A stretch of 64,000 bases of DNA, from positions 1 through 64,000 of the forward strand of contig JABRVW010000100.1 of the NCBI GenBank assembly GCA_039961715.1. Reading direction: 5' to 3'. Within the stretch, counting starts at the first letter, position 1, and the number at the start of each line of letters is the position of its first letter. The notes beneath the pieces are model-generated. The model saw only the letters and a list, made by a program, of their open reading frames with translations, made no database searches and was not told the DNA's origin. Shown in pieces: positions 49,716 through 57,501 of the stretch. The DNA comes from JACQPU01 sp039961715. Lineage in GTDB: Bacteria > Bacteroidota > Ignavibacteria > UBA10030. Position numbers and translations under genes: made by a program.

Positions 49716-50273
49716 CTAGCGGAGTACCAATCTTATCTCCGCCCTCACGCTCGCTCCCCCATCAAGGTCCTCACCCACATCGAACGAGTACAAACTCGCG
49801 CCGACGTACGCATCAACAATGTTCAGGATGTAGGTGATGGCAAGGTAAAAGGCAAACCGGTCCCGCTCGTCGCGATAAAAATCCCTCAAATCCCGCGCAT
49901 ACCGGTCGCCCAATCCACCCGGCGGACCCTGCTCAAGAGAACGCCTGTAGTTGGCAGCCCACTCGTCGTACTTGCGGTCAAGCTGGATGTAGTTTCTGGC
50001 AAACCAGTATCCAAATCCCCAGATGAGAGGAATGGTCCAATACCGGCCCGCGTAGATTTGTCCCGATCCCGGCAACACTGCGGACATGACCGTGGCCAGG
50101 GCAGGGGAACGAGTCCCGGAAGGTGCGAGAGAATCGGATGAAACGGAGAGAGTCGTATCGGGAAGCGGGGAAAACGAGAGGATCCTTGTGCGAAGAGAGA
50201 GACGATCCTGGCCCGCCAGATGGGATGCAATGACCGCGCAACATGCCAGAACGACAATCAGGCGGACACGCAT
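49716..50273 (-). CDS. DUF5683 domain membrane protein
   Basis: A 185-residue exported or membrane protein. The N-terminus is signal-like (MRVRLIVVLACCAVIASHLAGQ). The DUF5683 region runs from ATVMSAVLPGSGQIYAGRYWTIPLIWGFGYWFARNYI to AITYILNIVDAYVGASLYSFDV, with two hydrophobic hairpins around an Arg/Asp-rich soluble stretch. Function is unknown. It follows ridA after ten bases and is the last gene of a long minus-strand run. The frame is open to 50342, but ATG 50273 puts the signal segment at the start. Confidence 0.82.
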   Translation of the reverse strand: MRVRLIVVLACCAVIASHLAGQDRLSLRTRILSFSPLPDTTLSVSSDSLAPSGTRSPALATVMSAVLPGSGQIYAGRYWTIPLIWGFGYWFARNYIQLDRKYDEWAANYRRSLEQGPPGGLGDRYARDLRDFYRDERDRFAFYLAITYILNIVDAYVGASLYSFDVGEDLDGGASVRAEIRLVLR

Positions 50274-50283
50274 CGTGGTCCGC

Positions 50284-50667
50284 CTACTCAATGACGGCGA
50301 TGGCCTCGATCTCAACCTTGACATCCTTGGGGAGACGTGCAACTTCCACCGTACTGCGCGCCGGCGCTGCCTCGGAAAAGAACTCGGCGTACACCTCGTT
50401 CATGGCGGCAAATTCCCCCATGTCCTTCAAGAACACCGTCGTCTTGAAAACGGATTTCATCGACGTCCCGGCCGCGGCAAGGATGGCCGCGAGGTTTTTC
50501 AGAACCTGACGCGTCTGCGTCCCGATGTCTTCACCCGCCAGCGCGTTGGTTTTCGGATCGAGCCCGATTTGCCCCGCCGTGTAAACAAACCTTCCGTCAA
50601 CGACGACCGCCTGGCTGTACGGTCCGATCGGCGCCGGAGCTTTTTCCGTTTTGATCTTCTTCAGCAT
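50284..50667 (-). CDS. ridA: RidA family reactive intermediate/imine deaminase
   Basis: RidA hydrolyses 2-aminoacrylate and related enamines made by PLP enzymes. It has the family signatures APAPIGPYSQAVVVDGRFVYTAGQIGLDP, the FKTTVFLKDMGEFAAMNEVYAEFF segment and the catalytic arginine in PARSTVEVARLP. At 127 residues it is standard size. ATG 50667 has AAGGA 7 bases upstream and is preferred over the longer frame to 50697. It lies about 30 bases after parB. Confidence 0.95.
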   Translation of the reverse strand: MLKKIKTEKAPAPIGPYSQAVVVDGRFVYTAGQIGLDPKTNALAGEDIGTQTRQVLKNLAAILAAAGTSMKSVFKTTVFLKDMGEFAAMNEVYAEFFSEAAPARSTVEVARLPKDVKVEIEAIAVIE

Positions 50668-50697
50668 GAGATGGTCCTTCTGCAATTCCAGGGACAA

Positions 50698-51597
50698 TCA
50701 ACGGTGTCGCTTGTCGAGGATAAGCTCGAGGATGCGCTCAAGATCGTCACCCGAAAAATACTCAATGATAATCTCGCCGCGTCCCCCGGCCTTGCCCCGG
50801 ATCTTCACCTTCGTTCCCAGCGTCCTCTTCAGCTGTTCCTCTGCATGATGCGCATTCACGCCGTGATGGGCGTGGGAACGCGACGGCTTGCTTTTTTTCG
50901 AGCGCACCGTCCGTTCGACAGCCCGCACGTTCACGCCTCCGCTGACGATTTTTTCGTACAACTGGAGCTGTTCCTTCTCGCCGTCCACGCTGAGCAGGGC
51001 CCTGGCGTGGCCCATGGTCAGTTTTCCGCTGCGCAACCCCTCCTTAATCCGCTCAGGAAGCTTCAGCAGGCGGAGGAAATTGGCCACGGTCGAGCGGTCT
51101 TTGCCGACCTTCCGGGCCACTTCTTCCTGCGTGACGTTGAACTCGGCAATCAGCCGCTGGTACGCGTGTGCAATCTCGATTGGATTCAGCTCTTCCCGCT
51201 GAATGTTCTCAACGAGGGCAAGCTCCAGCAGTTCGGTCTCAGACCTGACATCCACGATGTAGGCCGGAATCTGCGTCAGGCCGGCCCGCTGGGCCGCGCG
51301 CAGGCGACGTTCACCGGATACGAGCTGGTACTGATCCTCGAGCCGCCTGACCGTGATTGGCTGGATGAGGCCCTTCTCCACGATCGAACGCCCCAGCTCG
51401 TCGAGCGATTGCGGATCAAAATCCGTCCGCGGTTGATACGGGTTCGGCTTGACGCGGTCAACCTCAATGCTGGCCATGATGCCGACGCCCCCGCGGTCCT
51501 GCGCCACTTCCCCGTAAATGCTGACCTCCTTCTGGGCAGTTTTTGGGATCAAGGCGCTCAGGCCTCGCCCCAGGACGGACTTTCGCTGGGTGGTCAT
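50698..51597 (-). CDS. parB: Chromosome partitioning protein ParB
   Basis: A CTP-dependent DNA clamp that loads at parS sites. The N-terminal ParA-stimulating segment is KSVLGRGLSALIP. The CTPase/ParB domain holds NPYQPRTDFD, GLIQPITVRR and GERRLRAAQRAGL. The HTH region is NVTQEEVARKVGKDRSTVANFLRLLKLP. The C-terminal dimerisation domain follows a basic linker (SKKSKPSRSHAHHG). It overlaps parA by four bases. I could not find a consensus parS (TGTTTCACGTGAAACA) in this window. Confidence 0.96.
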   Translation of the reverse strand: MTTQRKSVLGRGLSALIPKTAQKEVSIYGEVAQDRGGVGIMASIEVDRVKPNPYQPRTDFDPQSLDELGRSIVEKGLIQPITVRRLEDQYQLVSGERRLRAAQRAGLTQIPAYIVDVRSETELLELALVENIQREELNPIEIAHAYQRLIAEFNVTQEEVARKVGKDRSTVANFLRLLKLPERIKEGLRSGKLTMGHARALLSVDGEKEQLQLYEKIVSGGVNVRAVERTVRSKKSKPSRSHAHHGVNAHHAEEQLKRTLGTKVKIRGKAGGRGEIIIEYFSGDDLERILELILDKRHR

Positions 51598-52397
51598 GAG
51601 GAGGATGAGACTCCGGTGAATGAGCTTTCGACGTGCTTGCCGCGCTTGGCAAGGATTTCCTTGGCAAGCTCCATGTAATTGCGGGTGCCGGACGACAAGG
51701 CATCATACAGAATAATCGGTTTGCCGAAGCTCGGGGCTTCGCTGAGCCTGATGTTCCGCGTCACCAGGGTCTTGAACACCTTGTCTCCAAAATACCGCTT
51801 CACTTCCTCATAAATCTGATTCGAAAGACGGAGGCGCGAATCAAACATGGTCAGCAAAACGCCCTCAATGTCGAGGTTCCTGTTCAGATTCTTCTTGACC
51901 ATGTTGATCGTATTGAAAAGCTGTCCCAGTCCCTCCAGGGCAAAGTACTCGCACTGCACGGGAATGAGGACCGAATCCGCCGCGGTAAGGGCATTCAGCG
52001 TGAGCAAACCGAGCGACGGCGGACAATCCACGACAATGAATTCGTAATCGTCTTTGATGGCCTGGATGGCGTCTGCCAGCCGATGCTCGCGTCGGTCCAG
52101 ATCCACCATCTCAATTTCCGCACCCACCAGATTGATGTGCGAGGGGAGGACGGAGAGGAACGGTACCTGGGTCTCAACAACCGTGGCGTCCGCTTTGGCA
52201 CCACCAACGAGCACCTGATAGATGGTCTTTCCGTCAGCCGGCGTCAGGCCAACACCGCTTGTCGCATTCGCCTGCGGATCAATGTCGATCAGGAGGGTCT
52301 TGCGCTCGGCAACGGCTATGCACGCCGCAAGGTTGATGGCGGTTGTCGTCTTGCCGACGCCGCCCTTTTGATTCGCTATGACGATGATCTTGCCCAT
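51594..52397 (-). CDS. parA: Chromosome partitioning ATPase ParA (Soj)
   Basis: A deviant Walker-A ATPase that drives chromosome origin segregation with ParB. Residues 1-20 contain IVIANQKGGVGKTTTA. Then LLIDIDPQANATSG (switch I), VVDCPPSLGLLTLNAL, PVQCEYFALEGL and the C-terminal RNIRLSEAPSFGKPI follow. ATG 52397 is four bases after the CopD-like stop and starts the conserved sequence; the frame upstream lacks homology. Length 267 is typical. A chromosomal parAB pair often lies near the replication origin, though no dnaA or gidB is seen here. Confidence 0.96.
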   Translation of the reverse strand: MGKIIVIANQKGGVGKTTTAINLAACIAVAERKTLLIDIDPQANATSGVGLTPADGKTIYQVLVGGAKADATVVETQVPFLSVLPSHINLVGAEIEMVDLDRREHRLADAIQAIKDDYEFIVVDCPPSLGLLTLNALTAADSVLIPVQCEYFALEGLGQLFNTINMVKKNLNRNLDIEGVLLTMFDSRLRLSNQIYEEVKRYFGDKVFKTLVTRNIRLSEAPSFGKPIILYDALSSGTRNYMELAKEILAKRGKHVESSFTGVSSSS

Positions 52398-52401
52398 CGA
52401 A

Positions 52402-52869
52402 TCATGCCACTGCCATGCCGCCGGCGCATAGAATGGTGAGAATGCCCAGAGCGATGGAACGCCGGATGAGGGTCTCCAGCGTGTGATCCCAGGCCTGCGT
52501 TGCTTCCGCATCTCCAAGCGAGGCCTCGATCCTGCGAACGACTCTCGCCGCCTGCCAGGACGTGAACAGGATCAGGAGGAACAGAAGGACTTTGACGGCC
52601 AGGAGCTGTGTCCACAGCGTGGATACATTGAACCCAAGAAACCTTGGACTGAGCACAGCCATGAACACTCCGGTTGCCAGCATGGTCCACAGGCTTGACC
52701 AGAGAAACGGGAAAAACCGCCGTTGGAGAGCCACCGATGACGGGGACGGCATTGCTCCCTGATGCCGAAGTACGGGATGGAGCACCGCGTTCATGAAAAT
52801 CAGCCCTCCCGCCCACACGGCGGCGGACAGAATATGCATGACGCGGGAGACCCAGAGGACAAAGTCCAT
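52402..52869 (-). CDS. CopD-like four-helix membrane protein
   Basis: A 155-residue protein with four membrane helices and the CopD-type start FVLWVSRVMHILSAAVWAGGLIFMNAVLHPVL. It continues with a second conserved stretch (RRFFPFLWSSLWTMLATGVFMAVLS). CopD-family proteins are linked to copper uptake or haem-dependent redox; single-domain versions are common and undefined. The histidine in VMHI could ligate haem or metal. ATG 52869 begins at the first helix. It lies directly upstream of parA. Confidence 0.75.
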   Translation of the reverse strand: MDFVLWVSRVMHILSAAVWAGGLIFMNAVLHPVLRHQGAMPSPSSVALQRRFFPFLWSSLWTMLATGVFMAVLSPRFLGFNVSTLWTQLLAVKVLLFLLILFTSWQAARVVRRIEASLGDAEATQAWDHTLETLIRRSIALGILTILCAGGMAVA

Positions 52870-52919
52870 TGTTGTTGGTTCGGAATATACCTCTTTTTCC
52901 CGGGCCATGCAATGTGAAA

Positions 52920-53567
52920 TCAGCGTTTCGGAGGGGTGTCCTCCCTGAGCTTGATGCTGATCGACATCCCGGCACTGCTGGATCGTTCGATCGTCGTACG
53001 GTAAGTCGGCAAGCCTTGTACGTAATCCAGAAACTCCCTGATCCCCGCCATGCGCATGAGCACGTTGTGCGCCGCAAAACAGCCGTTCACGACGATCCTG
53101 GGCGACAGGATCTCGAAATACTTCCTGTACCAGTCCTTGTCCGCATCGCTGAAGACGAAATCAAAAGGACCCTCCAGCGTCGGCACCAATTCGTGGGCAT
53201 CGGCAAGCCGTGCATCAATAAAACGCGAGAGCCCTGCTTCCTCAAAGTTCCTGAGCGCCAGTTCGTACCGCCCGCGGTCAATCTCGATTGTCGTCACCTT
53301 GCCCCCCGTCTTGCTCAATGCCCAGGCAATCCAGATCGTCGAATGCCCCGTCGATGTCCCGATCTCCAGCGCCCTGGTGTAGCCGTTCTTCACAATGAGC
53401 TCATACAACACCTTTCCGTCGGCCTCCGGCACATTCATGTCCCGCCAGGTGCCGCGTCGCGAATCCAGGAACGCTCTCACGCGCGCGTCCAGATCAGACG
53501 AATCCTGACTCATCGTCACACTCATCGGAACAGCGGTCATCGCAATCATCACCACACTCTTCAGCAT
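52920..53567 (-). CDS. O-methyltransferase-like SAM protein with N-terminal signal peptide
   Basis: A 215-residue protein whose core (from about residue 50) is a caffeoyl-CoA-type O-methyltransferase: ALEIGTSTGHSTIWIAWAL, VTTIEIDRGRYELALRNFEEAGL and FDFVFSDADKDWYRKYFEIL. Oddly the N-terminus (MLKSVVMIAMTAVPMSVTMSQDSS) reads like a Sec signal peptide, which would put a SAM-dependent fold outside the cytoplasm. ATG 53567 has AAGGAG about 8 bases upstream. Function unknown. It follows fmt in the minus-strand run. Confidence 0.8.
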   Translation of the reverse strand: MLKSVVMIAMTAVPMSVTMSQDSSDLDARVRAFLDSRRGTWRDMNVPEADGKVLYELIVKNGYTRALEIGTSTGHSTIWIAWALSKTGGKVTTIEIDRGRYELALRNFEEAGLSRFIDARLADAHELVPTLEGPFDFVFSDADKDWYRKYFEILSPRIVVNGCFAAHNVLMRMAGIREFLDYVQGLPTYRTTIERSSSAGMSISIKLREDTPPKR

Positions 53568-53652
53568 CGAGTTTCTCCTTTCTCCCGATGAAGCTTCTAT
53601 TTTTCCCTCATCCTTCCCTTCCATGATTCCATTCCTTCTTCCCCATCCAGTA

Positions 53653-54582
53653 TCATTCAAATCTCTCACCTTCCGTCAGTCGTACCCCGCGAAGGAACTC
53701 AGCCACACTCATGCGTCTCCTCGATTCCTGCTGAATCTCCAGGACCGAGATCAATCCCTCCCCGGTCCCCACAACAAGGTCTGAGCCCTCCGCGCGCACA
53801 ATGACCCCCGGCTCGGCCCCGGCGCCGGAGTGCTGTTCCACGAGCGACGTTCGGTACACCCGCATCATTGCGCCTTTGAGCATGCTCCAGGCACCGGGCA
53901 CGGGAGAAAGTCCCCGGACAAAATTGTGCACTACAGGGGCCTCCTTGCGCCAATCAATGCGACACTGTTCTTTTTGGATTTTGGGCGCCAGAGTGACCTC
54001 TCCTTCCTGTGGCCGGGCCTGTGCCTTGTCTTGTTCGATCAGCCTCACGGTTTGCAGAACGATTTCCGCCCCGACTTCGGCCAGCTTGTCGTGGAGCTCG
54101 CCGGCCGTTTCGTCAGGACCGATCTTCACACGGGCCTGCAGAATCACCGAGCCCGTGTCCACCGTCGGCTGGAGAAAGAACGTCGTAACACCGGTCTCGG
54201 TCTCCCCCCGAATAATGGCCCAATGGATGGGTGCGGCCCCGCGATACTTCGGAAGAAGCGATGCATGCAGGTTGAACGCTCCGCGCGAGGCCAGGGAATA
54301 GACCTCAGGCGGAAGAATTCTGAATGCAACGACAACGATGACGTCGGGATGAAGGGATTGGATGGTGGAAATGAAGGATGGATCGTTGAGATTCCGGGGC
54401 TGGAGAACAGGAAGGGAATGCTCGAGTGCACTGCGTTTGACCGGACTATCCTGGACCTTCAGGCCGCGACCCTTCGGCATGTCGGGAACGGTGACCACGG
54501 AGACCACCGGATACTTGTGCTTGAGGAGGATCTCCAGGCTGGGGACCGCAAACTCCGGCGTGCCCATGAACACGATGCGCAT
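53653..54582 (-). CDS. fmt: Methionyl-tRNA formyltransferase
   Basis: Fmt formylates initiator Met-tRNA using 10-formyltetrahydrofolate. It starts MRIVFMGTPEFAVPSLEILL and has the formyltransferase loop FNLHASLLPKYRGAAPIHWAI with the catalytic Asn-His-Asp set, continuing ETETGVTTFFLQPTVDTGSVI. The C-terminal tRNA-binding domain (about residues 205-309) begins near DWRKEAPVVHNFVRGLSPVPGAWS. Its 309 residues are normal. It forms the usual def-fmt pair, 40 bases after def. Confidence 0.96.
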   Translation of the reverse strand: MRIVFMGTPEFAVPSLEILLKHKYPVVSVVTVPDMPKGRGLKVQDSPVKRSALEHSLPVLQPRNLNDPSFISTIQSLHPDVIVVVAFRILPPEVYSLASRGAFNLHASLLPKYRGAAPIHWAIIRGETETGVTTFFLQPTVDTGSVILQARVKIGPDETAGELHDKLAEVGAEIVLQTVRLIEQDKAQARPQEGEVTLAPKIQKEQCRIDWRKEAPVVHNFVRGLSPVPGAWSMLKGAMMRVYRTSLVEQHSGAGAEPGVIVRAEGSDLVVGTGEGLISVLEIQQESRRRMSVAEFLRGVRLTEGERFE

Positions 54583-54622
54583 GCGAACATCCCGTGATGG
54601 TGTGGGTTCACAAAGCGGAGGC

Positions 54623-55249
54623 TTATGCCTCCACCCTTCCGGACTTCTTCGCAGCGCCGGCCGGAACAACCGGATAGGCCGCTTCCGTATCTCCCTTCCT
54701 GATCCTGCGCAGCTTGGGTTTCAGGAGGCTTCTCCCTGCTGTGGTCAAATGGTCGATGAACAGAATCCCGTCGAGATGATCGATTTCATGAAGGATCACG
54801 CGCGCCAGGAGGCCGTCAGCTTCAAGCTCGCGCGGCCTGAAATTGATGTCACGGAAGCGAACGAGAACCCTCTCGGCACGCTCAACGTCGGCACGGACAT
54901 CCGGGATGCTCAGACACCCTTCTTCCACAACCCACTGCCCCGACTGTTGCATAACTTCGGGGTTCAGCATGACGAGCCGCGTGGGCCGGTCGGGATTCTT
55001 CTTTTCAGGGTCCGGAGCCTCGCCGTCTTCCCGTTCCTCTTCCACCCCCGTAATATCCACAACTATGATCCGATCCAGACTGCCGACCTGGTTTGCCGCG
55101 AGACCGATACCCGAAGCCTTGTGCATCGTCTCCATCATATCGTACGCAAGCTTGATCACCCCGTCGTTCAGCGAAGCGATGGGACGCGCTTTTTGCCGAA
55201 GAACATCCGTACCATAAAGAAAAATAGGAAGAATGGACATTGCGTTCAT
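54623..55249 (-). CDS. def: Peptide deformylase
   Basis: Def removes the formyl group from nascent proteins. The three metal-site motifs are present: GIGLAANQVG, EGCLSIP (metal cysteine) and HEIDHLDG (HExxH). An insert between the first two (about residues 70-87, EEEREDGEAPDPEKKNPDRP) is typical of Bacteroidota enzymes. The C-terminal tail is lysine-rich and extended. ATG 55249 is taken; a second ATG three codons later is possible. Confidence 0.96.
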   Translation of the reverse strand: MNAMSILPIFLYGTDVLRQKARPIASLNDGVIKLAYDMMETMHKASGIGLAANQVGSLDRIIVVDITGVEEEREDGEAPDPEKKNPDRPTRLVMLNPEVMQQSGQWVVEEGCLSIPDVRADVERAERVLVRFRDINFRPRELEADGLLARVILHEIDHLDGILFIDHLTTAGRSLLKPKLRRIRKGDTEAAYPVVPAGAAKKSGRVEA

Positions 55250-55314
55250 TGAGAGGTTTCAGACCAAAATGTACAACAGGCCGCTGTGGGATGCAAGGTT
55301 TCCGGAACGGATCA

Positions 55315-55941
55315 TCATTGTGCGCCCGTGATGATTCTGCGGGCGCCGGTGTAGCGGGTCTTGTAGTATGAACTCTCGAGCGATGAGATGGTCACCCCCA
55401 AACTGACGCTGGCGTGTGCAAACAGATCGTCACCGAGATAAATGCCCACATGCGACGCGGGAGCGCCCGTCGTGTTGAAGAAAACAAGGTCGCCGAACTT
55501 AAGGCTGTTGAACGGAACAGGAACTCCTACACGGTACTGCTCCTCGGCGCTTCGGGGAAGAGGCCGACCTATCGATTCCTTGAACACTACCAGCGTGTAC
55601 CCCGAACAGTCCATGCCCTTCGAATCCGCTCCGCCATAGTGGTAGGGGACTCCCATATACCTGGAGATCGCCCGCATGATCTTGCTCTGATCAAGAGGCG
55701 TTATGGCCGGATTCTTTTCCGTTCGGAAGTCTCTGGTTCCCGAAAGAACCTCCCCCACAGTCTTCGGATCGGGCTTTTTGTCGTCCTCTTTCCGCTCCTC
55801 GTGTGCCTCCCGCGAAAATCTCGGAGAGTTCCTTCGGGAAGCCTCCCCTCCATTCGTGCTTCCGTTTCCGAAACGCGGTGACGAGGGCCCGCAGGCCTCG
55901 ACGATAAACGCCGCCACCAGCACAAGAATCACACTCCGCAT
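55315..55941 (-). CDS. NlpC/P60 family lipoprotein (peptidoglycan endopeptidase)
   Basis: A cysteine peptidase that cleaves peptide stems of peptidoglycan. The Cys-His-His triad is visible: MDCSGYTLVVF, ASHVGIYLGDDLFAHAS. A hydrophobic signal with possible lipobox VEAC lies at the N-terminus (MRSVILVLVAAFIVEAC), then a charged linker of about 60 residues (REAHEERKEDDKKPDPK). ATG 55941 places the signal at the start; the frame also begins at ATG 56025, one base after the rpoD stop, and that start would add 28 basic residues. The gene is downstream of rpoD in the same run. Confidence 0.88.
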   Translation of the reverse strand: MRSVILVLVAAFIVEACGPSSPRFGNGSTNGGEASRRNSPRFSREAHEERKEDDKKPDPKTVGEVLSGTRDFRTEKNPAITPLDQSKIMRAISRYMGVPYHYGGADSKGMDCSGYTLVVFKESIGRPLPRSAEEQYRVGVPVPFNSLKFGDLVFFNTTGAPASHVGIYLGDDLFAHASVSLGVTISSLESSYYKTRYTGARRIITGAQ

Positions 55942-56025
55942 CCGGAGAAGCAACGGGCGAGCGCGGCGAAGCCTCGACCCTCCCGGGGTGGATCGAGGCT
56001 TCGGCCGTTCTGATCGTGGTGGCAT

Positions 56026-56883
56026 CTATCCGAGATACGCCCGCAACGCCTTGCTCCGTGATGCGTGGCGCAGGCGGCGGATCGCTTTTTCCTTGATCTG
56101 GCGGACGCGTTCACGCGTCAGATTGAATTTCTCGCCGATTTCTTCGAGGGTCAGCGAGTGCTCCTGATCGAGGCCGAAATAAAGCCTGATCACCTGTGCC
56201 TCGCGCTCGCTCAGCGTTGCCAGAGCGCGCTTGACCTCGACCTTCAACGATTCATCCATCAGCGTCGAATCCGGCGACGGCTGACGCTGATCCTGAATCA
56301 CGTCGAGAAGCCGGTTGTCCTCGCCCTGCGCAAACGGAGCGTCCATGGACAGGTGGCGCCCTGAAATTTTGAGAGTATCCGACACCTCGAAGAGCGACAT
56401 GTCCAGCTCCTCAGCCAGCTCACTCGCGCTCGGCTCACGCTCAAACTCCTGCTCAAGCGTGCTGAACGCCTTGCCAATCTTGTTCAGCGCACCCACGCGG
56501 TTGAGCGGCAAGCGGACAATCCTCGACTGCTCGGCCAGAGCCTGCAGAATGGACTGACGAATCCACCAGACCGCGTAGGAAATGAACTTGAAGCCCCGTG
56601 TCTCATCGAACCTCTTCGCCGCCTTGATCAATCCGAGGTTCCCCTCGTTAATGAGGTCCCCCAGCGACAGCCCTTGATTCTGGTACTGCTTCGCCACGCT
56701 CACGACGAACCGGAGGTTTGCCTTGGTGAGCTTCTCCAGGGCCTTCTGGTCCCCCTTCTTGATCCGACGGGCCAGGTCAATCTCTTCCTGCGGCGTCAGA
56801 AGCTCAACCTTGCCGATCTCCTGCAGATACTTGTCAAGAGACTGGCTCTCTCTGTTCGTATATTGTTTGCTGATCTTTACCAT
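56026..56883 (-). CDS. rpoD: Primary RNA polymerase sigma factor (RpoD/SigA, short Bacteroidota type)
   Basis: A 285-residue sigma-70 factor lacking region 1.1 and the large non-conserved region, as in Bacteroidota and Chlorobi. Region 1.2 is SLDKYLQEIGKVELLTPQEEIDLARRI. Region 2 holds INEGNLGLIKAAKRFDETRGFKFISYAVWWIRQSI for -10 binding and melting. Region 3 is GRHLSMDAPF and onward. Region 4.2 is LTLEEIGEKFNLTRERVRQIKEKAIRRLRH for -35 contact. That fits the TTGACA-type promoters seen at 6598 and 19482. It follows two BMC-P genes by about 58 bases. Confidence 0.95.
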   Translation of the reverse strand: MVKISKQYTNRESQSLDKYLQEIGKVELLTPQEEIDLARRIKKGDQKALEKLTKANLRFVVSVAKQYQNQGLSLGDLINEGNLGLIKAAKRFDETRGFKFISYAVWWIRQSILQALAEQSRIVRLPLNRVGALNKIGKAFSTLEQEFEREPSASELAEELDMSLFEVSDTLKISGRHLSMDAPFAQGEDNRLLDVIQDQRQPSPDSTLMDESLKVEVKRALATLSEREAQVIRLYFGLDQEHSLTLEEIGEKFNLTRERVRQIKEKAIRRLRHASRSKALRAYLG

Positions 56884-56941
56884 GCAATCCTTCCATCCAA
56901 TCTAGCGTCGTTCCCTACAACAACGTTTCGGGACAAAAAAT

Positions 56942-57217
56942 TCACTTTTTCTCCGCAAGGTCAATCCGGTCCACAATCCCCACGATCGTCGCATCCACGG
57001 GCGCCATCTCCACCGGGAGCGGAATGACGGCCTCACGCGCCGTGATGTACAGGATGGTCTCGCCCGGACCCGCTCCTGCAACGTCCACCGCAACGATGGG
57101 GCTCCCTGCCTCTTCCCTCGACGCCGTCAGGGGTTGGACAAACTGAAGCTTGAACCGGCGCAGGTTCTCATCCTTGCGCGTAGCCCAGACGGTCCCTATG
57201 ACCTTTCCAAGGAACAT
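56942..57217 (-). CDS. Bacterial microcompartment vertex protein, EutN/CcmL family (BMC-P), second copy
   Basis: A 91-residue pentamer-forming protein that caps the vertices of a protein-shelled organelle. It opens with the family signature MFLGKVIGTVWATRKDENLRRFKLQFVQPL, has the glycine-rich pore-side turn DVAGAGPGETILY, and ends VDATIVGIVDRIDL. ATG 57217 lies four bases after the stop of the first BMC-P gene. It shares the GKV-GTVWATRKDE start with its neighbour but diverges later, so the two are old paralogues. No BMC-H or BMC-T hexamer gene is in the window. Confidence 0.92.
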   Translation of the reverse strand: MFLGKVIGTVWATRKDENLRRFKLQFVQPLTASREEAGSPIVAVDVAGAGPGETILYITAREAVIPLPVEMAPVDATIVGIVDRIDLAEKK

Positions 57218-57221
57218 CCCG

Positions 57222-57491
57222 TCAATCCACAACGTCCAGCTTGTCCACAACCGCCACAATGACCGCGTCCACCGGCTTGTTGCGGGTGACCGTGGTCTGC
57301 CTGGCCGAGCTTCCCGAGGTCACAAGCACGACGTCCCCCACGCCGGCCTGAACCGTGTCCACGGCCACGACAAACGTATCCTTGAGTTTGTAGTCAAGCC
57401 CCACATGCTTCACAATCTGGAATTTCATCCCCACAAGCTCTTCATCCTTGCGGGTCGCCCACACGGTTCCAACCACCTTTCCCAGAACCAT
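57222..57491 (-). CDS. Bacterial microcompartment vertex protein, EutN/CcmL family (BMC-P), first copy
   Basis: An 89-residue BMC-P protein: MVLGKVVGTVWATRKDEELVGMKFQIV, then DTVQAGVGDVVLVTSGSSARQT and the ending PVDAVIVAVVDKLDVV. The length is typical. The start ATG 57491 is ten bases after the deoB stop, with GAGGA just upstream, so deoB and the two shell genes form one operon. Multiple BMC-P paralogues are usual in metabolosome loci and let the shell make different vertices. Confidence 0.93.
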   Translation of the reverse strand: MVLGKVVGTVWATRKDEELVGMKFQIVKHVGLDYKLKDTFVVAVDTVQAGVGDVVLVTSGSSARQTTVTRNKPVDAVIVAVVDKLDVVD

Positions 57492-57501
57492 AGGATCCTC
57501 G

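Noticed and set aside
49716..52397. parS sites near parAB
   Set aside because: CACGTG words elsewhere in the window (for example near 18268 and 35427) do not match the full 16-base palindrome.
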